Of a stretch of DNA of 64,000 nucleotides, positions 22,297 to 31,813 are shown piece after piece. The stretch's first letter is position 1; each line of letters begins with the position of its first letter. Under the pieces are notes generated by a model. The model was not told the DNA's origin. It did no database searches and saw only the letters and a program-made list of their open reading frames with translations. Position numbers and translations under genes: made by a program. Origin of the DNA: Amyloporia xantha (Eukaryota > Basidiomycota > Agaricomycetes > Polyporales > Adustoporiaceae); contig JAYKKR010000008.1 in assembly GCA_036971615.1 (NCBI GenBank), positions 1,302,001 to 1,366,000 on the forward strand, read 5' to 3'.

Positions 22297-25200
22297 AGCA
22301 AGGCAGGCCTTGTTTCCTGCCCGAACCGCTGCTGCAATGGTGTTGCATACAAATGTCTTTCCTCCCCTCCAGCACTGTGCAAGAAGAACATCTTGCCTTC
22401 GTTTCTCCTGACAGAATCCATGACAGCATTGTAGGCCACCAACTGTCCTGGATTGAAATTTCCCCGATTTGTTGCGACTAACTCCTCGAGAGCTGCATGA
22501 TCATAATGCAACTCCTCCTGCAATATGTGATTTGCAGCCATCTCTTCCCATGGATGTTCGAATAGAGGCATCGGTGGAAAGTTGGACAGCTGCTTTCCTG
22601 ACTTGAGCAGGATCCTGTTCAACAAATAGAGTCCATAATCCCACACTTGCTCTTGTGTGGGATCTTCATAACCACGTTGAATGAGATGATGCCTGAGATC
22701 ATCACAGATTCTGTCTCTGAAAGTATTCCAGAGCACCGCAGGTTCCACAGGATGGCAATGCAGTAAAATCACTGCAAACAGACTGCGCAATTGATAACCT
22801 GTCTGCATCTCAGCTGCTTCTTGCAAGCACTGAGTCCATTCTCCATCATCCTCCAGCAGGCCTCTGGCTGAGCATGCTCCCTTGAAGGTGGGATAAAGAA
22901 TCCCATTAAATGTCCGTAGATCTTCGAAACTCCTCGCTCCCTTCACCACCGTCAACAGAAGACGAAGGTAAAACTTCTCTCCTGCAGATGCATGGACAAA
23001 GCTCATTCTGCCGATGGCAAAATCCCTTTGCCTTGGTACCCAAGCCTTAGTATTACTCCGCCAAACAAAATGTTGGGGCATATCTTGATAGAAATAATTG
23101 TTCGCCTCCGGATAAGTTTCGTTTGCTGTAAACCATTCAGTAAGCTTCGTTTTTGTAGAAGCTTCCCTATTCAAGACCTCCAAGGCAACGTCATCAGGAT
23201 CGAAGTAGACTGTCTGTTCATTCTTGAGATGAACAGGCAGACGATAGACAGTAGGCTTCTCCTCATGCATGGGAAATTCTGCAATGTGCCAGAACGCTTC
23301 CACCGGACCAATATACCGCGAGTCGATGTATTCCTTCACCTCATTGACTGGTCCAACTTCAATCGTGGCTCTGTCATTTCCTTTGTAGATGTACTTGTGG
23401 ATGTACTTGACTGCCTTGACCGAAGCACAGATCTCCACATTGATGTGACAGTCGAATTCAGCTGAGAGCTGTGGATTATAGGGCACAACATCCCTATTGG
23501 TGAAGACATGGCCACGTGCATTTGTAAATTGACGACCATTGTCAGGCCGAGCATAAATAGGATACCCATCCTCTCCAAAAACGGTGTCCTCGCAGAAGTC
23601 CCTGGGATAATGCTTTGAGCAAGTGCTATTCTCCGACATGCAGGGAGAGTTCGGATGGTTCGGTCCACAGGGTCCATGCAACATACATTTGGTCACAGTT
23701 GCATAGAGCATGGGATGCTCTACTGGGTCAGGCAACTGAGCAGACACAATGCTGTCCACATGTGCAGCATCACGGATCTTGTGCGGTTCCTTCAGAAAGA
23801 TCAAAAGATGGACGTGTGGCAGTCCTCTCTTCTGAAACTCGATGGTATAAACATCAGCGGCCAGGTCTCCAAAAAAGCCTCCTTTGATCTTCTTAAGGAG
23901 GACTTGAAGTTTCTGATAGAAAACCCTGGCCACAATGTCAGGACGGTCTGCAGCAGTTTGATGACGCCTTGGCTGATCAGGATCACCATCCTCTCCCTCC
24001 AGTTCCAACAATGCCTCCTGAATTTCTGGCCAGTTCGGATTGGCTGTCATTGTCAAAAAGATGTCCGGTTTCCGATAATGTCGACAAATTGCCATAGAGT
24101 CCTGGAAGAGCTGGTACATGTGCCGTGCACTACCGGCATGAGAGGAAGGAAGAATAATGCGCTGGCCTTGTCGAGCAAGATTAACATCATGGTCACCACC
24201 TTCCATAGCATCGACCAAACCCTGATAAACATCTGCACGAATTTCCTTCTGATGGTGTTGAATCCAAGAAAGGTTGGATCCCTCCACAGATGCCCATGCG
24301 TCCACCAAGTACTGTTGAAATAAGCGCCCTCCTCGAAACAAATAATCATAATCCACCACACCATGACCCAGCTCGATGATCCTTGGATGGAGACGATGGG
24401 CATAATAACACCGCTGGCTGACATGAGTGCTTCGGACTTGACCTTCTGCACCAAGCATGGATGGAATAGCTGGATGCCATCCTTGATCACCAAGTGGAAA
24501 CAGCAACACATAGTGTAGCGGGGAGTACAGTGGATGAAGATTGCTTATCCGCTTCAATTCCCCATCCCTTAAGCGCAAAATGACATCCCGATGTTGATTT
24601 ACATCTTCATCTCCACTCCCTGGTATGATCGCAGCGACTTCATTGACAGTGGGCAAGTTATAACGACGGCGGTCCTCTGTTTCCCTTAGCCTTATCTGAA
24701 CATGCACATTTGTCTGTTCCTCTGGTGGCTTGTCATTCAAGATCTCGAAGGCCCGTTTGTATAAGGGGACAAATGGATTGTGCTCCAGAAGCAGCTCTTG
24801 AATGTCATTCATCACCGTTGCATCGAGATTTGGATTCCGAGCATTCCGTGTCTGAAGCGCAGCATGCGGATCGTGTATGTAGAGCTGCGCATAGCTCGGT
24901 GGCCTATCTCCAGTGGGCAGCAAACTCCCCATGTTATGGTAGAGTCCACCATGTATGCGAAATGCATAAGGTCCAGCACTGTTCAATATAGCATGGTCCA
25001 CCTTGACTGCCAGAGACGTAAAAGCAAATGCAGCATTATACTGTCGGATTTGCTCTCTGAATGCCCTTGAACGCGGATCGACCCCTTTGAACAACTGTTG
25101 TAACCTAACTGGAGGTGGCTGAAAAGGTGGTAGTTGTACTTGACCCTGCAAACAACACATGCCAAATTTTGGATTTGCCAAAGAGCTTTTCGAAAGTCTT

Positions 25201-26051
25201 TCCTCTGGAAAGTGCAGTGCCTGACAATGCGAGCAAACTATGTTCATTTGCCCTATGCTGTTACGCGTGACCGGTTCCGTATATGGCCTTCGTCCAGGAG
25301 GCAACTGCTGTACAGCTTGATGTACGATTAGCTCTTGTAGCTGTTCCTGTACAATCTCCACATGCTGCTGCTCCACCTCCACCTCCACCTGTGCCTGCTG
25401 TGCTGCCTGTGCTTCCATCTCCATCAAATGCTGTTGTGCCAAGTGATCGTTATGTTCCTGCACTCTACGATCCCTGTCTGCCTGTTCAACATCCCGTGCA
25501 TGCTGCTGTCGCTGCATTTGTAATGCCTGATAGCGTCCTCCTTCAGGCAAAGCAAAGACCGGTTCTTGCACCTGGACCGGAATGGCAGCAACATTTGCTC
25601 TACCAGCCTGACGATTGTTGACCCGTTCTCTGTGACGTTGCTGAAATCCCTGAAGTAATTCAGCATCCCAATTACGCCGTGCAGGAACATTATTTTGAAC
25701 CACTCGCAAAGGTTCAGCAATTGGTTGAATCGGAATCTGTGCAGGTCCAGCGACTGGTCCAGGATTCTGCACATAGTGGTTATAATAATTATAAGCACCA
25801 TACTGGGGTTGAGCCCAGTAGTTGTATCCATATCCACCAAATGGATCATGCAAAGGTCCCATTTGAGGTGGCGGTGGCACTTGCACAGGAGGAGCTGCAA
25901 AAATAGGCTGCGCAGGAATATCCCTTTGAGCGATCTGCCTCTGCCTCCGAATTGTAGGCGAAGTCATCTGAAGTCGCTCTACACGCTCCCTCTCTCTTGC
26001 GGAATGACGGTCTCGTTCCGGAGTATGTGGTGTTGAACGATCAGTTTCCAA
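22188..26051 (-). CDS. Helitron Rep-domain protein, frameshifted in Walker A and 5'-disrupted
   Basis: Encodes the HUH-type Rep nuclease part of a Helitron transposase. In order: a Gln-rich N-terminal region; a Cys-rich segment (IVCSHCQALHFPEER, about residue 270); the Helitron N-terminal domain; FLTMTANPNWPEIQ (about 663); the two-His metal motif GLPHVHLLIFL (about 742); and the tyrosine motif KYIHKYIYKG (about 880). The frame runs into the helicase P-loop (FFLHSAGG) and then shifts at 22361-22370, where a G run appears one base short. The last about 60 residues of this frame are therefore out of register. At the other end, its first seven codons lie inside the Copia LTR, so the original N-terminus was cut off by that insertion; the pre-insertion frame resumes at 31814. 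Confidence 0.9.
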   Translation of the reverse strand: METDRSTPHTPERDRHSARERERVERLQMTSPTIRRQRQIAQRDIPAQPIFAAPPVQVPPPPQMGPLHDPFGGYGYNYWAQPQYGAYNYYNHYVQNPGPVAGPAQIPIQPIAEPLRVVQNNVPARRNWDAELLQGFQQRHRERVNNRQAGRANVAAIPVQVQEPVFALPEGGRYQALQMQRQQHARDVEQADRDRRVQEHNDHLAQQHLMEMEAQAAQQAQVEVEVEQQHVEIVQEQLQELIVHQAVQQLPPGRRPYTEPVTRNSIGQMNIVCSHCQALHFPEERLSKSSLANPKFGMCCLQGQVQLPPFQPPPVRLQQLFKGVDPRSRAFREQIRQYNAAFAFTSLAVKVDHAILNSAGPYAFRIHGGLYHNMGSLLPTGDRPPSYAQLYIHDPHAALQTRNARNPNLDATVMNDIQELLLEHNPFVPLYKRAFEILNDKPPEEQTNVHVQIRLRETEDRRRYNLPTVNEVAAIIPGSGDEDVNQHRDVILRLRDGELKRISNLHPLYSPLHYVLLFPLGDQGWHPAIPSMLGAEGQVRSTHVSQRCYYAHRLHPRIIELGHGVVDYDYLFRGGRLFQQYLVDAWASVEGSNLSWIQHHQKEIRADVYQGLVDAMEGGDHDVNLARQGQRIILPSSHAGSARHMYQLFQDSMAICRHYRKPDIFLTMTANPNWPEIQEALLELEGEDGDPDQPRRHQTAADRPDIVARVFYQKLQVLLKKIKGGFFGDLAADVYTIEFQKRGLPHVHLLIFLKEPHKIRDAAHVDSIVSAQLPDPVEHPMLYATVTKCMLHGPCGPNHPNSPCMSENSTCSKHYPRDFCEDTVFGEDGYPIYARPDNGRQFTNARGHVFTNRDVVPYNPQLSAEFDCHINVEICASVKAVKYIHKYIYKGNDRATIEVGPVNEVKEYIDSRYIGPVEAFWHIAEFPMHEEKPTVYRLPVHLKNEQTVYFDPDDVALEVLNREASTKTKLTEWFTANETYPEANNYFYQDMPQHFVWRSNTKAWVPRQRDFAIGRMSFVHASAGEKFYLRLLLTVVKGARSFEDLRTFNGILYPTFKGACSARGLLEDDGEWTQCLQEAAEMQTGYQLRSLFAVILLHCHPVEPAVLWNTFRDRICDDLRHHLIQRGYEDPTQEQVWDYGLYLLNRILLKSGKQLSNFPPMPLFEHPWEEMAANHILQEELHYDHAALEELVATNRGNFNPGQLVAYNAVMDSVRRNEGKMFFLHSAGGEERHLYATPLQQRFGQETRPALLWHHPVLLRCCWKVVALPIHASRFQLPSMNVQPAGF

Positions 26052-26334
26052 CTATAGTAGTCGCACTTCCATACTTGGTAGTCAGTACTTACTCATTTCT
26101 ATGATGTTCTATGACGTTCCATAGTATGCTCTTGTCTTACTTCATAGGCTCCACTTTCTTACTAAGAAATCTCCACTATGATTTCATTATGACTTCATAT
26201 CTTACTCAGATATTCTATAGGTTTCTGGATACGATTACTAAGGAGCCTTTCATGCATGTATATAAGCAGGGCCTTACAGCCCACTAGAATACAAGACGGA
26301 TTAGCCTCCTCTCCTCTATAGTCTGCGCTCAACA
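26031..26334 (+). repeat. 5' LTR of Copia element
   Basis: Starts TGTTGAACGATCAG and ends GTCTGCGCTCAACA, with TG...CA ends and short inverted termini (TGTTGA / CTCAACA). A TATATAAG box at 26259-26266 is the likely core promoter. Confidence 0.95.
26259..26266 (+). promoter_or_regulatory. TATA box in 5' LTR
   Basis: TATATAAG lies about 70 bp before the LTR end, a normal position for the U3 promoter of a short LTR. Its duplicate in the 3' LTR is at 31738-31745. Confidence 0.6.
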
Positions 26335-26346
26335 GGTTATGAGCCC
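26335..26346 (+). promoter_or_regulatory. primer-binding site complementary to a tRNA-Met anticodon loop
   Basis: Immediately after the 5' LTR the sequence GGTTATGAGCCC is complementary to GGGCTCATAACC, the anticodon stem-loop of methionine tRNA. This is not the usual complementarity to a tRNA 3' end; it matches the half-tRNA priming known for Drosophila copia and Ty5-like elements. Confidence 0.7.
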
Positions 26347-26792
26347 CGCGCTCTAATCTGTCTGACTACTGTGCAGTCATCTGTCTTCACTCTTCTATTT
26401 GCGCTTTCACTTTCTCTTTTGCGCATTTACCCCTTCTATTGCCTTCTTCTTATAAGGCCCCTTAGTAGACTACGTAAGTACACAGTCCTCAGTTTTGTGA
26501 CGAACTCTTGGGAGTCTGCACTTCAGTGGGCGGCTCTTAGAGGTCCAAATCCTCTCCTGGGAATAAGGCACCTTACGCGAAATAGTCAAAGGCGTAACAG
26601 GGCCCTCAGGCAACTGCGAAGCAAAACTCTGCGGCTCCATAGGTAGCTGTAGATAGAAGTACTATACAGTAGCTAGCTAGGCCTTGGGCAATACCCTCTG
26701 CGGCATAGTCTCGTCTCGATCGCTCACTTCCCTCGACTCTACCCTGCGTCTTGGCTATTTCGGCTAGCTGGGACAAAGGTTCACTTCAATAA

Positions 26793-27233
26793 GTGTCCAT
26801 CTTTGAGCTAGAGACGTTGACTTCTTCATCAGAAGCAGCTGATCCAGTGGCAGATCAATCTCAGTCAGGCGACTCAGAGGGATCTTCACCAGAGCCAGTA
26901 CAGCTTATATCTGTCTACCCAACAGATTATAGCTGGAAATTCCCTTACGCAGGCGATTATATTGGTGGTCTTACAAGCGACGATCTTGGTTATTTTCCAT
27001 ACAATATTGAAAGTAACTCTCTTAGTCACACTGACAGTGAAGAGTACTTTCCAAACCTCTCCATTACATTTTGGGCTACACTTCTTCGATCCGATCCTTT
27101 TGATCAAGAAGTTAAAGAGGTTAAACCAGATCGATCGCCTCCATCAATTCCTTCATCAATTCCATCAATTCCTCAATCACCTTCCATCGCCTATCTCCTT
27201 CAGTCTGACACTCGCCCTGACATTTTATTCTGA
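26793..27233 (+). other. leader open frame upstream of gag, no ATG
   Basis: A 146-codon open frame ends 5 nt before the gag ATG, in a different frame. It is acidic, Ser/Pro-rich and aromatic (for example YPTDYSWKFPYAGDYIGG) and contains no internal Met; the first codon of the open stretch is GTG. It could be expressed only by splicing from an upstream ATG or by non-AUG initiation. I recognise no domain. Confidence 0.35.
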
Positions 27234-27238
27234 TCGCC

Positions 27239-28831
27239 ATGGATCCCTCCAAGATTCCTACCTCCACCATTCCCATTTTTGATGGTACAAACTATATTGC
27301 CTGGTCTAACGCCATGCGAGGTGTTTTTAGATGGTCTGGTTCCTGGAACATTGTTGAAGGGAATTCAGGCACACCTCTTCCTCGTCCTACTGCTGCAGCT
27401 GCTGGAGAAGACCTCCCTACAATCCAGGCTGCTTGGGATGAGAAAAATGACAAGGCACTTGGTTTGATGACCATCTATATTTCCTCCTCGCTACAATTCC
27501 TCATTGGCAATACTACCACTGCTGCTGCAGCGTGGAAAGCAATTAAAGATCAGTATGCCAAACCTGGTGCTGTTGGTGCATTTGTCTACTTTCAACAATT
27601 ATTTAATACTCGCTTTGACGATGCCCAACCTCTTCGCCCTCAGATAACAGCACTTGAGGAAATTCGTAGTCGTACCGTTGATGCTGGGATTGCCATCTCA
27701 GATCAATTTGCTGCCCTGATTATTGTCAACGCCTTGCCCAATTCTTATCAGACCATTGCTTCGACTCTGCTGGCTACAGTTACAGACCTTTCTACACTTA
27801 AACCAGCAGATGTCATCCCCAAAATTATTGAGGAAGAAGCTAGACGTCAGGCCTCTAAAAATGCTAATGTCTCTCGCGTCTCGTCGACTACTCGTCTCCC
27901 AAAGAAATGTAATATCTGCGGGAAGACTAATCATTCGACTGAGAACCATTGGCCTGATGGAAAGCCACCTCAAAAGGGGAATAAGCAGGGCAAAGGCAAG
28001 GGCAAGCAAGGCGGTAATCAAGGAGGAAATAATAAAGGAAGTGGACAGAATCATGGTCAAAATAATGGTAATACTGGAGCTTCACAAGGACAGGGACAGA
28101 ATTCTGGTGCAAAAGTCAACAATCTTCTTATAGAATCTGTACCAGATGTAACGGTAGCATCTTCTTCGTCCAAATCAATTGACCTTTCCCTGTACCATGT
28201 GGGAGATGAGATCGCAAGATGGATGGTTGACTCAGGTTGTACTTCACATGTCACAAACGTCTTTGAAGATTTTGATCACTATCATGAATTTCCAGTACCT
28301 GGTCATGCGCACTTAGCCGGTGCAGATAAGACCATAGATATCAAAGGTGTTGGAATAGTTCTTCTGCGACATCAGAATAGTGACGGGATCATTGTCAACC
28401 TGACTCTAAAATCTGTCCTTTATATTCCTGAAGCGTCTCATCGTTTCTTTGCTCCACGTACCATTATTGACCAAGGAGGCTGCTATAGTGCCCATGGGGA
28501 CACTATGAATTTTTGGGCAGGCTCCAAACCGGGTGAGAACCTAATCCTCACTGCGCGCTCAAGCCATGATGGTTCAGGTTTCTATTGGCTTGAAACCAAA
28601 GTGTTTCATCCAAACACCCGGCCTCAGACTCTGCAATCTGTGGAAGCTGACTATGACTTGTGGCATCAACGGTTTGGTCATGCGGGACGTAACACAATTC
28701 GTCAATTGCCTAATCATGTTAATGGCGCACCAAATAGTCTTTCTTCAGCACCAAAGTCTGATCCTTGTGCTGGTTGTGCGCTTGGCAAGTCCCACAGACA
28801 ACCGTTCCCACTCTCTTCTACTCGCTTCTAA
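27239..28831 (+). CDS. Copia gag-protease and start of integrase
   Basis: The ATG has a good context (GATCGCCATGG). The N-terminal part is a Copia gag (IPIFDGTNYIAWSNAMRGVF, then a UBN2-like core). A zinc-knuckle-like motif, CNICGKTNHSTENH, lies at about residues 223-236 and has His where the last Cys is usual. A Gly/Asn/Gln-rich basic linker follows. The aspartic protease motif is WMVDSGCTSHVT (about residue 330). The GAG-pre-integrase zinc region is WHQRFGH ... CAGCALGK (about 475-515). The frame stops at 28829-28831 (TAA) because of an apparent one-base insertion in CGCTTCTAAACC; homology continues in another frame to about 28995. Confidence 0.9.
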   Translation: MDPSKIPTSTIPIFDGTNYIAWSNAMRGVFRWSGSWNIVEGNSGTPLPRPTAAAAGEDLPTIQAAWDEKNDKALGLMTIYISSSLQFLIGNTTTAAAAWKAIKDQYAKPGAVGAFVYFQQLFNTRFDDAQPLRPQITALEEIRSRTVDAGIAISDQFAALIIVNALPNSYQTIASTLLATVTDLSTLKPADVIPKIIEEEARRQASKNANVSRVSSTTRLPKKCNICGKTNHSTENHWPDGKPPQKGNKQGKGKGKQGGNQGGNNKGSGQNHGQNNGNTGASQGQGQNSGAKVNNLLIESVPDVTVASSSSKSIDLSLYHVGDEIARWMVDSGCTSHVTNVFEDFDHYHEFPVPGHAHLAGADKTIDIKGVGIVLLRHQNSDGIIVNLTLKSVLYIPEASHRFFAPRTIIDQGGCYSAHGDTMNFWAGSKPGENLILTARSSHDGSGFYWLETKVFHPNTRPQTLQSVEADYDLWHQRFGHAGRNTIRQLPNHVNGAPNSLSSAPKSDPCAGCALGKSHRQPFPLSSTRF

Positions 28832-28993
28832 ACCATTGGAACTTATTCACTCAGATCTCGTCGAGATGCCATCTTTGTCCATTGATGGTTTCAAATATTG
28901 CGTCACATTTCTCGACGACTTCTCCTCATTTGGTGTCATGTATTACCTTAAGCGGAAATCTGATGCTCTCACCTGCTTTAAAAGTTATCGAGC
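28832..28993 (+). pseudogene. out-of-frame integrase segment of Copia gag-pol
   Basis: In a shifted frame this stretch encodes the start of the integrase core (ELIHSDLVEMP with the first catalytic Asp, then YCVTFLDDFSSFGVMYYL). It lies between two opposite one-base shifts, at 28821-28834 and in the G run 28996-29000. The flanking frames are the same, so the two shifts compensate each other. Confidence 0.8.
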
Positions 28994-31483
28994 ATGGGGG
29001 AAACTCAGCTTTCTACGCGACTTAAGCGTTTCCGCTCTGACAGAGGAGGAGAATTTATGGGTGAAGAGTTCACACAATATTTACATGAAAATGGTATTGA
29101 GCGCGAGGCATCTATGCCACAAAGTCCACAGCAGAATGGACGTGCAGAACGTTGGCAGCAAACTATTGTAGAAAAAGCAGAAGCTATGCGTCATCATGCT
29201 GGTTTATCCACAGGCTTCTGGAAACTTGCTGTTGAAACTGCCGTTCATATTTACAATCGTCAGCCATTCCGCAGAGCACACTGGCGTACTCCCATTGAAT
29301 TATGGAATGGTACTGTTCCAGATGTGTCGTACTTTAGAGTCTTTGGATGCCTAGCCTATGTACATGTTCAGAAGGAGCGACGCCAGGATAAGCTCACGGC
29401 TCGAGCTAAACCTATGGTGTTCGTCGGCTATGAACCTGGATCAAAGGGGTATAGATTCTGGGATAAAGATAGCCGCTCCATTGTCTTATCGCGTGATGCG
29501 GTATTCAATGAGAGATCCTTTCCGAACAAAAGTGCGAATCCTATTCCCGCTGCCCAACAACCGCATGAGCCGCCCGTTCCTGTAGCTCCAGCACCACAGC
29601 CGGCCCTGCCGCTTGGTGATGATGATGCTAATAGGCCTGAACCGGATGCTGAATTGCCTCCACATCCGGGACCACCACCAGAACCGCCTAGAAACCCATC
29701 TCCTCCACCTCGTCCACCTTCTCCAGATGAGCCTCCAGTACCACAACCTCCTCCATTTGTACCTAGACACTCTACTCGGTCAACCGCTGGTAGACCTCCA
29801 CCACGGCCTGACAATGCGTATGGAGATTGTCACCCTGCAGCTATACAGCGTGACATTGATCAAGGAGGTGGTTTACCTGACGTCATGGAGAATCTCATCT
29901 CAGATCTTCCAGTAGAGTTTATTCTCAACGCCGATCCTCAGTACGGACCTTTTCCACAATCTTATCAGGAAGCGATCTCTCGCCCTGATCGGACTCAGTG
30001 GGAGGCCGCTATGCAGGAAGAGATAGACTCTCAAATGGAGAATGGTACATGGGAGTTAGTTGACTTACCTCCTGGACGTAAGGCAGTACCTTGTCGTTGG
30101 GTTTACACTATTAAACCTGGTGGTAGATATAAAGCTCGGCTTGTAGCCAAAGGCTTTAAACAGGTCAAAGGCATCGATTATGATGAAATATTCTCCCCTG
30201 TCGCTCGTTTTGAATCTATAAGATTCTTACTCGCCCATGCTGCTCTTAATGATTGGGAGGTAGAGGCTATGGATGTAAAGACAGCATTCTTATATGGTGA
30301 ATTAGACGAGGAGATATATATGGAGCAACCAGAAGGCTTTCAAGTCCCTGGTCAGGAACACAAAGTCTGTCATCTTTTAAAGGCTATTTATGGTCTTAAA
30401 CAGGCTGGCAGACAGTGGAATAAAAAACTCCACAATGTGTTGTTGGAATTAGGGTTCACACGTACATATTCTGATGCGGGTATTTATGTGTATCGTCATC
30501 ATGGGGGGGATTTAATACTTGTCGTATATGTTGACGATCTATTGCCAATTGGATCTGATCGGCGTCAGATTGCATGGCTTAAAGGTTGTCTTCAGAAGCG
30601 ATTTAATGTTCGTGATCTTGGGCCTGTAGAATCTTTTCTAGGCATGCGGATTACTCGAGATAGATCATCCAGAAACATTTGGCTTGATCAGTCTAAATAC
30701 ATTGAAGAGACACTCGAGCGATTCCAAATGCTAGATGCAGCACCCACGCGAACTCCCCTTCCATTTGGCGTACATCTTGTCAAAGCAGATCCTTCATATG
30801 AAGTTGATGCCGCCCTTCGTTCAAAGTACCAGCAGCTCATTGGTTCACTTCTGTGGATCGCCTTAGGCACTCGCCCAGATATAGCCTATGCAGTTAATCG
30901 CCTTTCCCAATATTCTGCTAAGCCTACAATGCAACATTATAAAGCCGCACAATATATTCTTCGCTATTTGAACGGTTCACGTTCACTTCGGCTTTGCTAC
31001 AAAGGCAGCGGATTATCTGGACTCATAGGTTATTCTGACTCTGATTGGGCTGAGAACAAGGACGATAGGCATTCAACTAGTGGCTTTGTCTTCTTTATGG
31101 CAGATGCTGCTATTTCATGGGTCTCGCGGCGACAAAAGACTGTTGCTCTGTCTTCTACAGAAGCAGAGTACATGGCGTTGTCCGACTCTTGTCGACAATT
31201 AGCCTGGCTTCGGACTCTTCAGTCTGAGATTGGTTTTAAGCCGCAAAATGCCACACCTTTATGCATTGATAATAATGGTAGCATTTTTCTTGCGGTTAAT
31301 CCAGCTCATGACAGAAGAACCAAGCACATTGATATACGGTACCACTTTTGCAGAGAGTTCATTGAAAACGGTCATGTCGATCTTTTCTTTGTACCTACTG
31401 CTGAGCAAAGGGCCGATATCCTTACTAAGAATTTATCTTTCTCTATTCATGAGAAATTTGTACATAGTCTTGGACTAGAGTAG
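28994..31483 (+). CDS. Copia integrase C-terminal part, reverse transcriptase and RNase H
   Basis: The 829-codon frame resumes the gag-pol frame. Integrase catalytic Asp and Glu are visible (FRSDRGGEF; SPQQNGRAERW), followed by the FGCLAYVHV and GYEPGSKGYRFWD segments. A Pro-rich linker (about 29540-29800) precedes the reverse transcriptase (RWVYTIKPGGRYKARLVAKG, MDVKTAFLYGEL, and the YVDD active site at about 30527). RNase H contains SSTEAEYMALSDSCRQ, with the terminal KHIDIRYHFCREF and ADILTKNL. The nominal ATG at 28994 is not a genuine start; it is where the shifted frame re-enters. Confidence 0.95.
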   Translation: MGETQLSTRLKRFRSDRGGEFMGEEFTQYLHENGIEREASMPQSPQQNGRAERWQQTIVEKAEAMRHHAGLSTGFWKLAVETAVHIYNRQPFRRAHWRTPIELWNGTVPDVSYFRVFGCLAYVHVQKERRQDKLTARAKPMVFVGYEPGSKGYRFWDKDSRSIVLSRDAVFNERSFPNKSANPIPAAQQPHEPPVPVAPAPQPALPLGDDDANRPEPDAELPPHPGPPPEPPRNPSPPPRPPSPDEPPVPQPPPFVPRHSTRSTAGRPPPRPDNAYGDCHPAAIQRDIDQGGGLPDVMENLISDLPVEFILNADPQYGPFPQSYQEAISRPDRTQWEAAMQEEIDSQMENGTWELVDLPPGRKAVPCRWVYTIKPGGRYKARLVAKGFKQVKGIDYDEIFSPVARFESIRFLLAHAALNDWEVEAMDVKTAFLYGELDEEIYMEQPEGFQVPGQEHKVCHLLKAIYGLKQAGRQWNKKLHNVLLELGFTRTYSDAGIYVYRHHGGDLILVVYVDDLLPIGSDRRQIAWLKGCLQKRFNVRDLGPVESFLGMRITRDRSSRNIWLDQSKYIEETLERFQMLDAAPTRTPLPFGVHLVKADPSYEVDAALRSKYQQLIGSLLWIALGTRPDIAYAVNRLSQYSAKPTMQHYKAAQYILRYLNGSRSLRLCYKGSGLSGLIGYSDSDWAENKDDRHSTSGFVFFMADAAISWVSRRQKTVALSSTEAEYMALSDSCRQLAWLRTLQSEIGFKPQNATPLCIDNNGSIFLAVNPAHDRRTKHIDIRYHFCREFIENGHVDLFFVPTAEQRADILTKNLSFSIHEKFVHSLGLE

Positions 31484-31509
31484 TTAGCGACTATCTAGTT
31501 GAGTGGGAG
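31484..31509 (+). promoter_or_regulatory. polypurine tract region before 3' LTR
   Basis: GAGTGGGAG directly abuts the 3' LTR at 31510. A purine run at this place primes plus-strand DNA synthesis in LTR elements. Confidence 0.6.
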
Positions 31510-31813
31510 TGTTGAACGATCAGTTTCCAACTATAGTAGTCGCACTTCCATACTTGGTAGTCAGTACTTACTCATTTCTATGATGTTCTATGACGTTCCA
31601 TAGTATGCTCTTGTCTTACTTCATAGGCTCCACTTTCTTACTAAGAAATCTCCACTATGATTTCATTATGACTTCATATCTTACTCAGATATTCTATAGG
31701 TTTCTGGATACGATTACTAAGGAGCCTTTCATGCATGTATATAAGCAGGGCCTTACAGCCCACTAGAATACAAGACGGATTAGCCTCCTCTCCTCTATAG
31801 TCTGCGCTCAACA
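31510..31813 (+). repeat. 3' LTR of Copia element
   Basis: 304 bp, no difference from the 5' LTR found on reading. It is followed by the target duplication TGTGG. Confidence 0.95.

Larger units (their letters stand above)
26031..31813 (+). mobile_element. Ty1/Copia LTR retrotransposon, complete, inserted in the Helitron
   Basis: Two 304-bp LTRs, each running TGTTGAACGA ... GCTCAACA, bound the element and look identical by eye. The flanking pentamer TGTGG occurs at 26026-26030 and 31814-31818, a 5-bp target duplication. Internal order is gag, protease, integrase, reverse transcriptase, RNase H, which is the Copia order. A primer-binding site and a purine tract abut the LTRs. It lies opposite in orientation to the Helitron gene it interrupts. 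Confidence 0.95.

Noticed and set aside
26520..26580. tRNA gene suggested by a T-arm-like AGAGGTCCAAATCCTCT
   Set aside because: No matching acceptor stem, D arm or anticodon arm could be placed upstream; the segment lies in the Copia leader.
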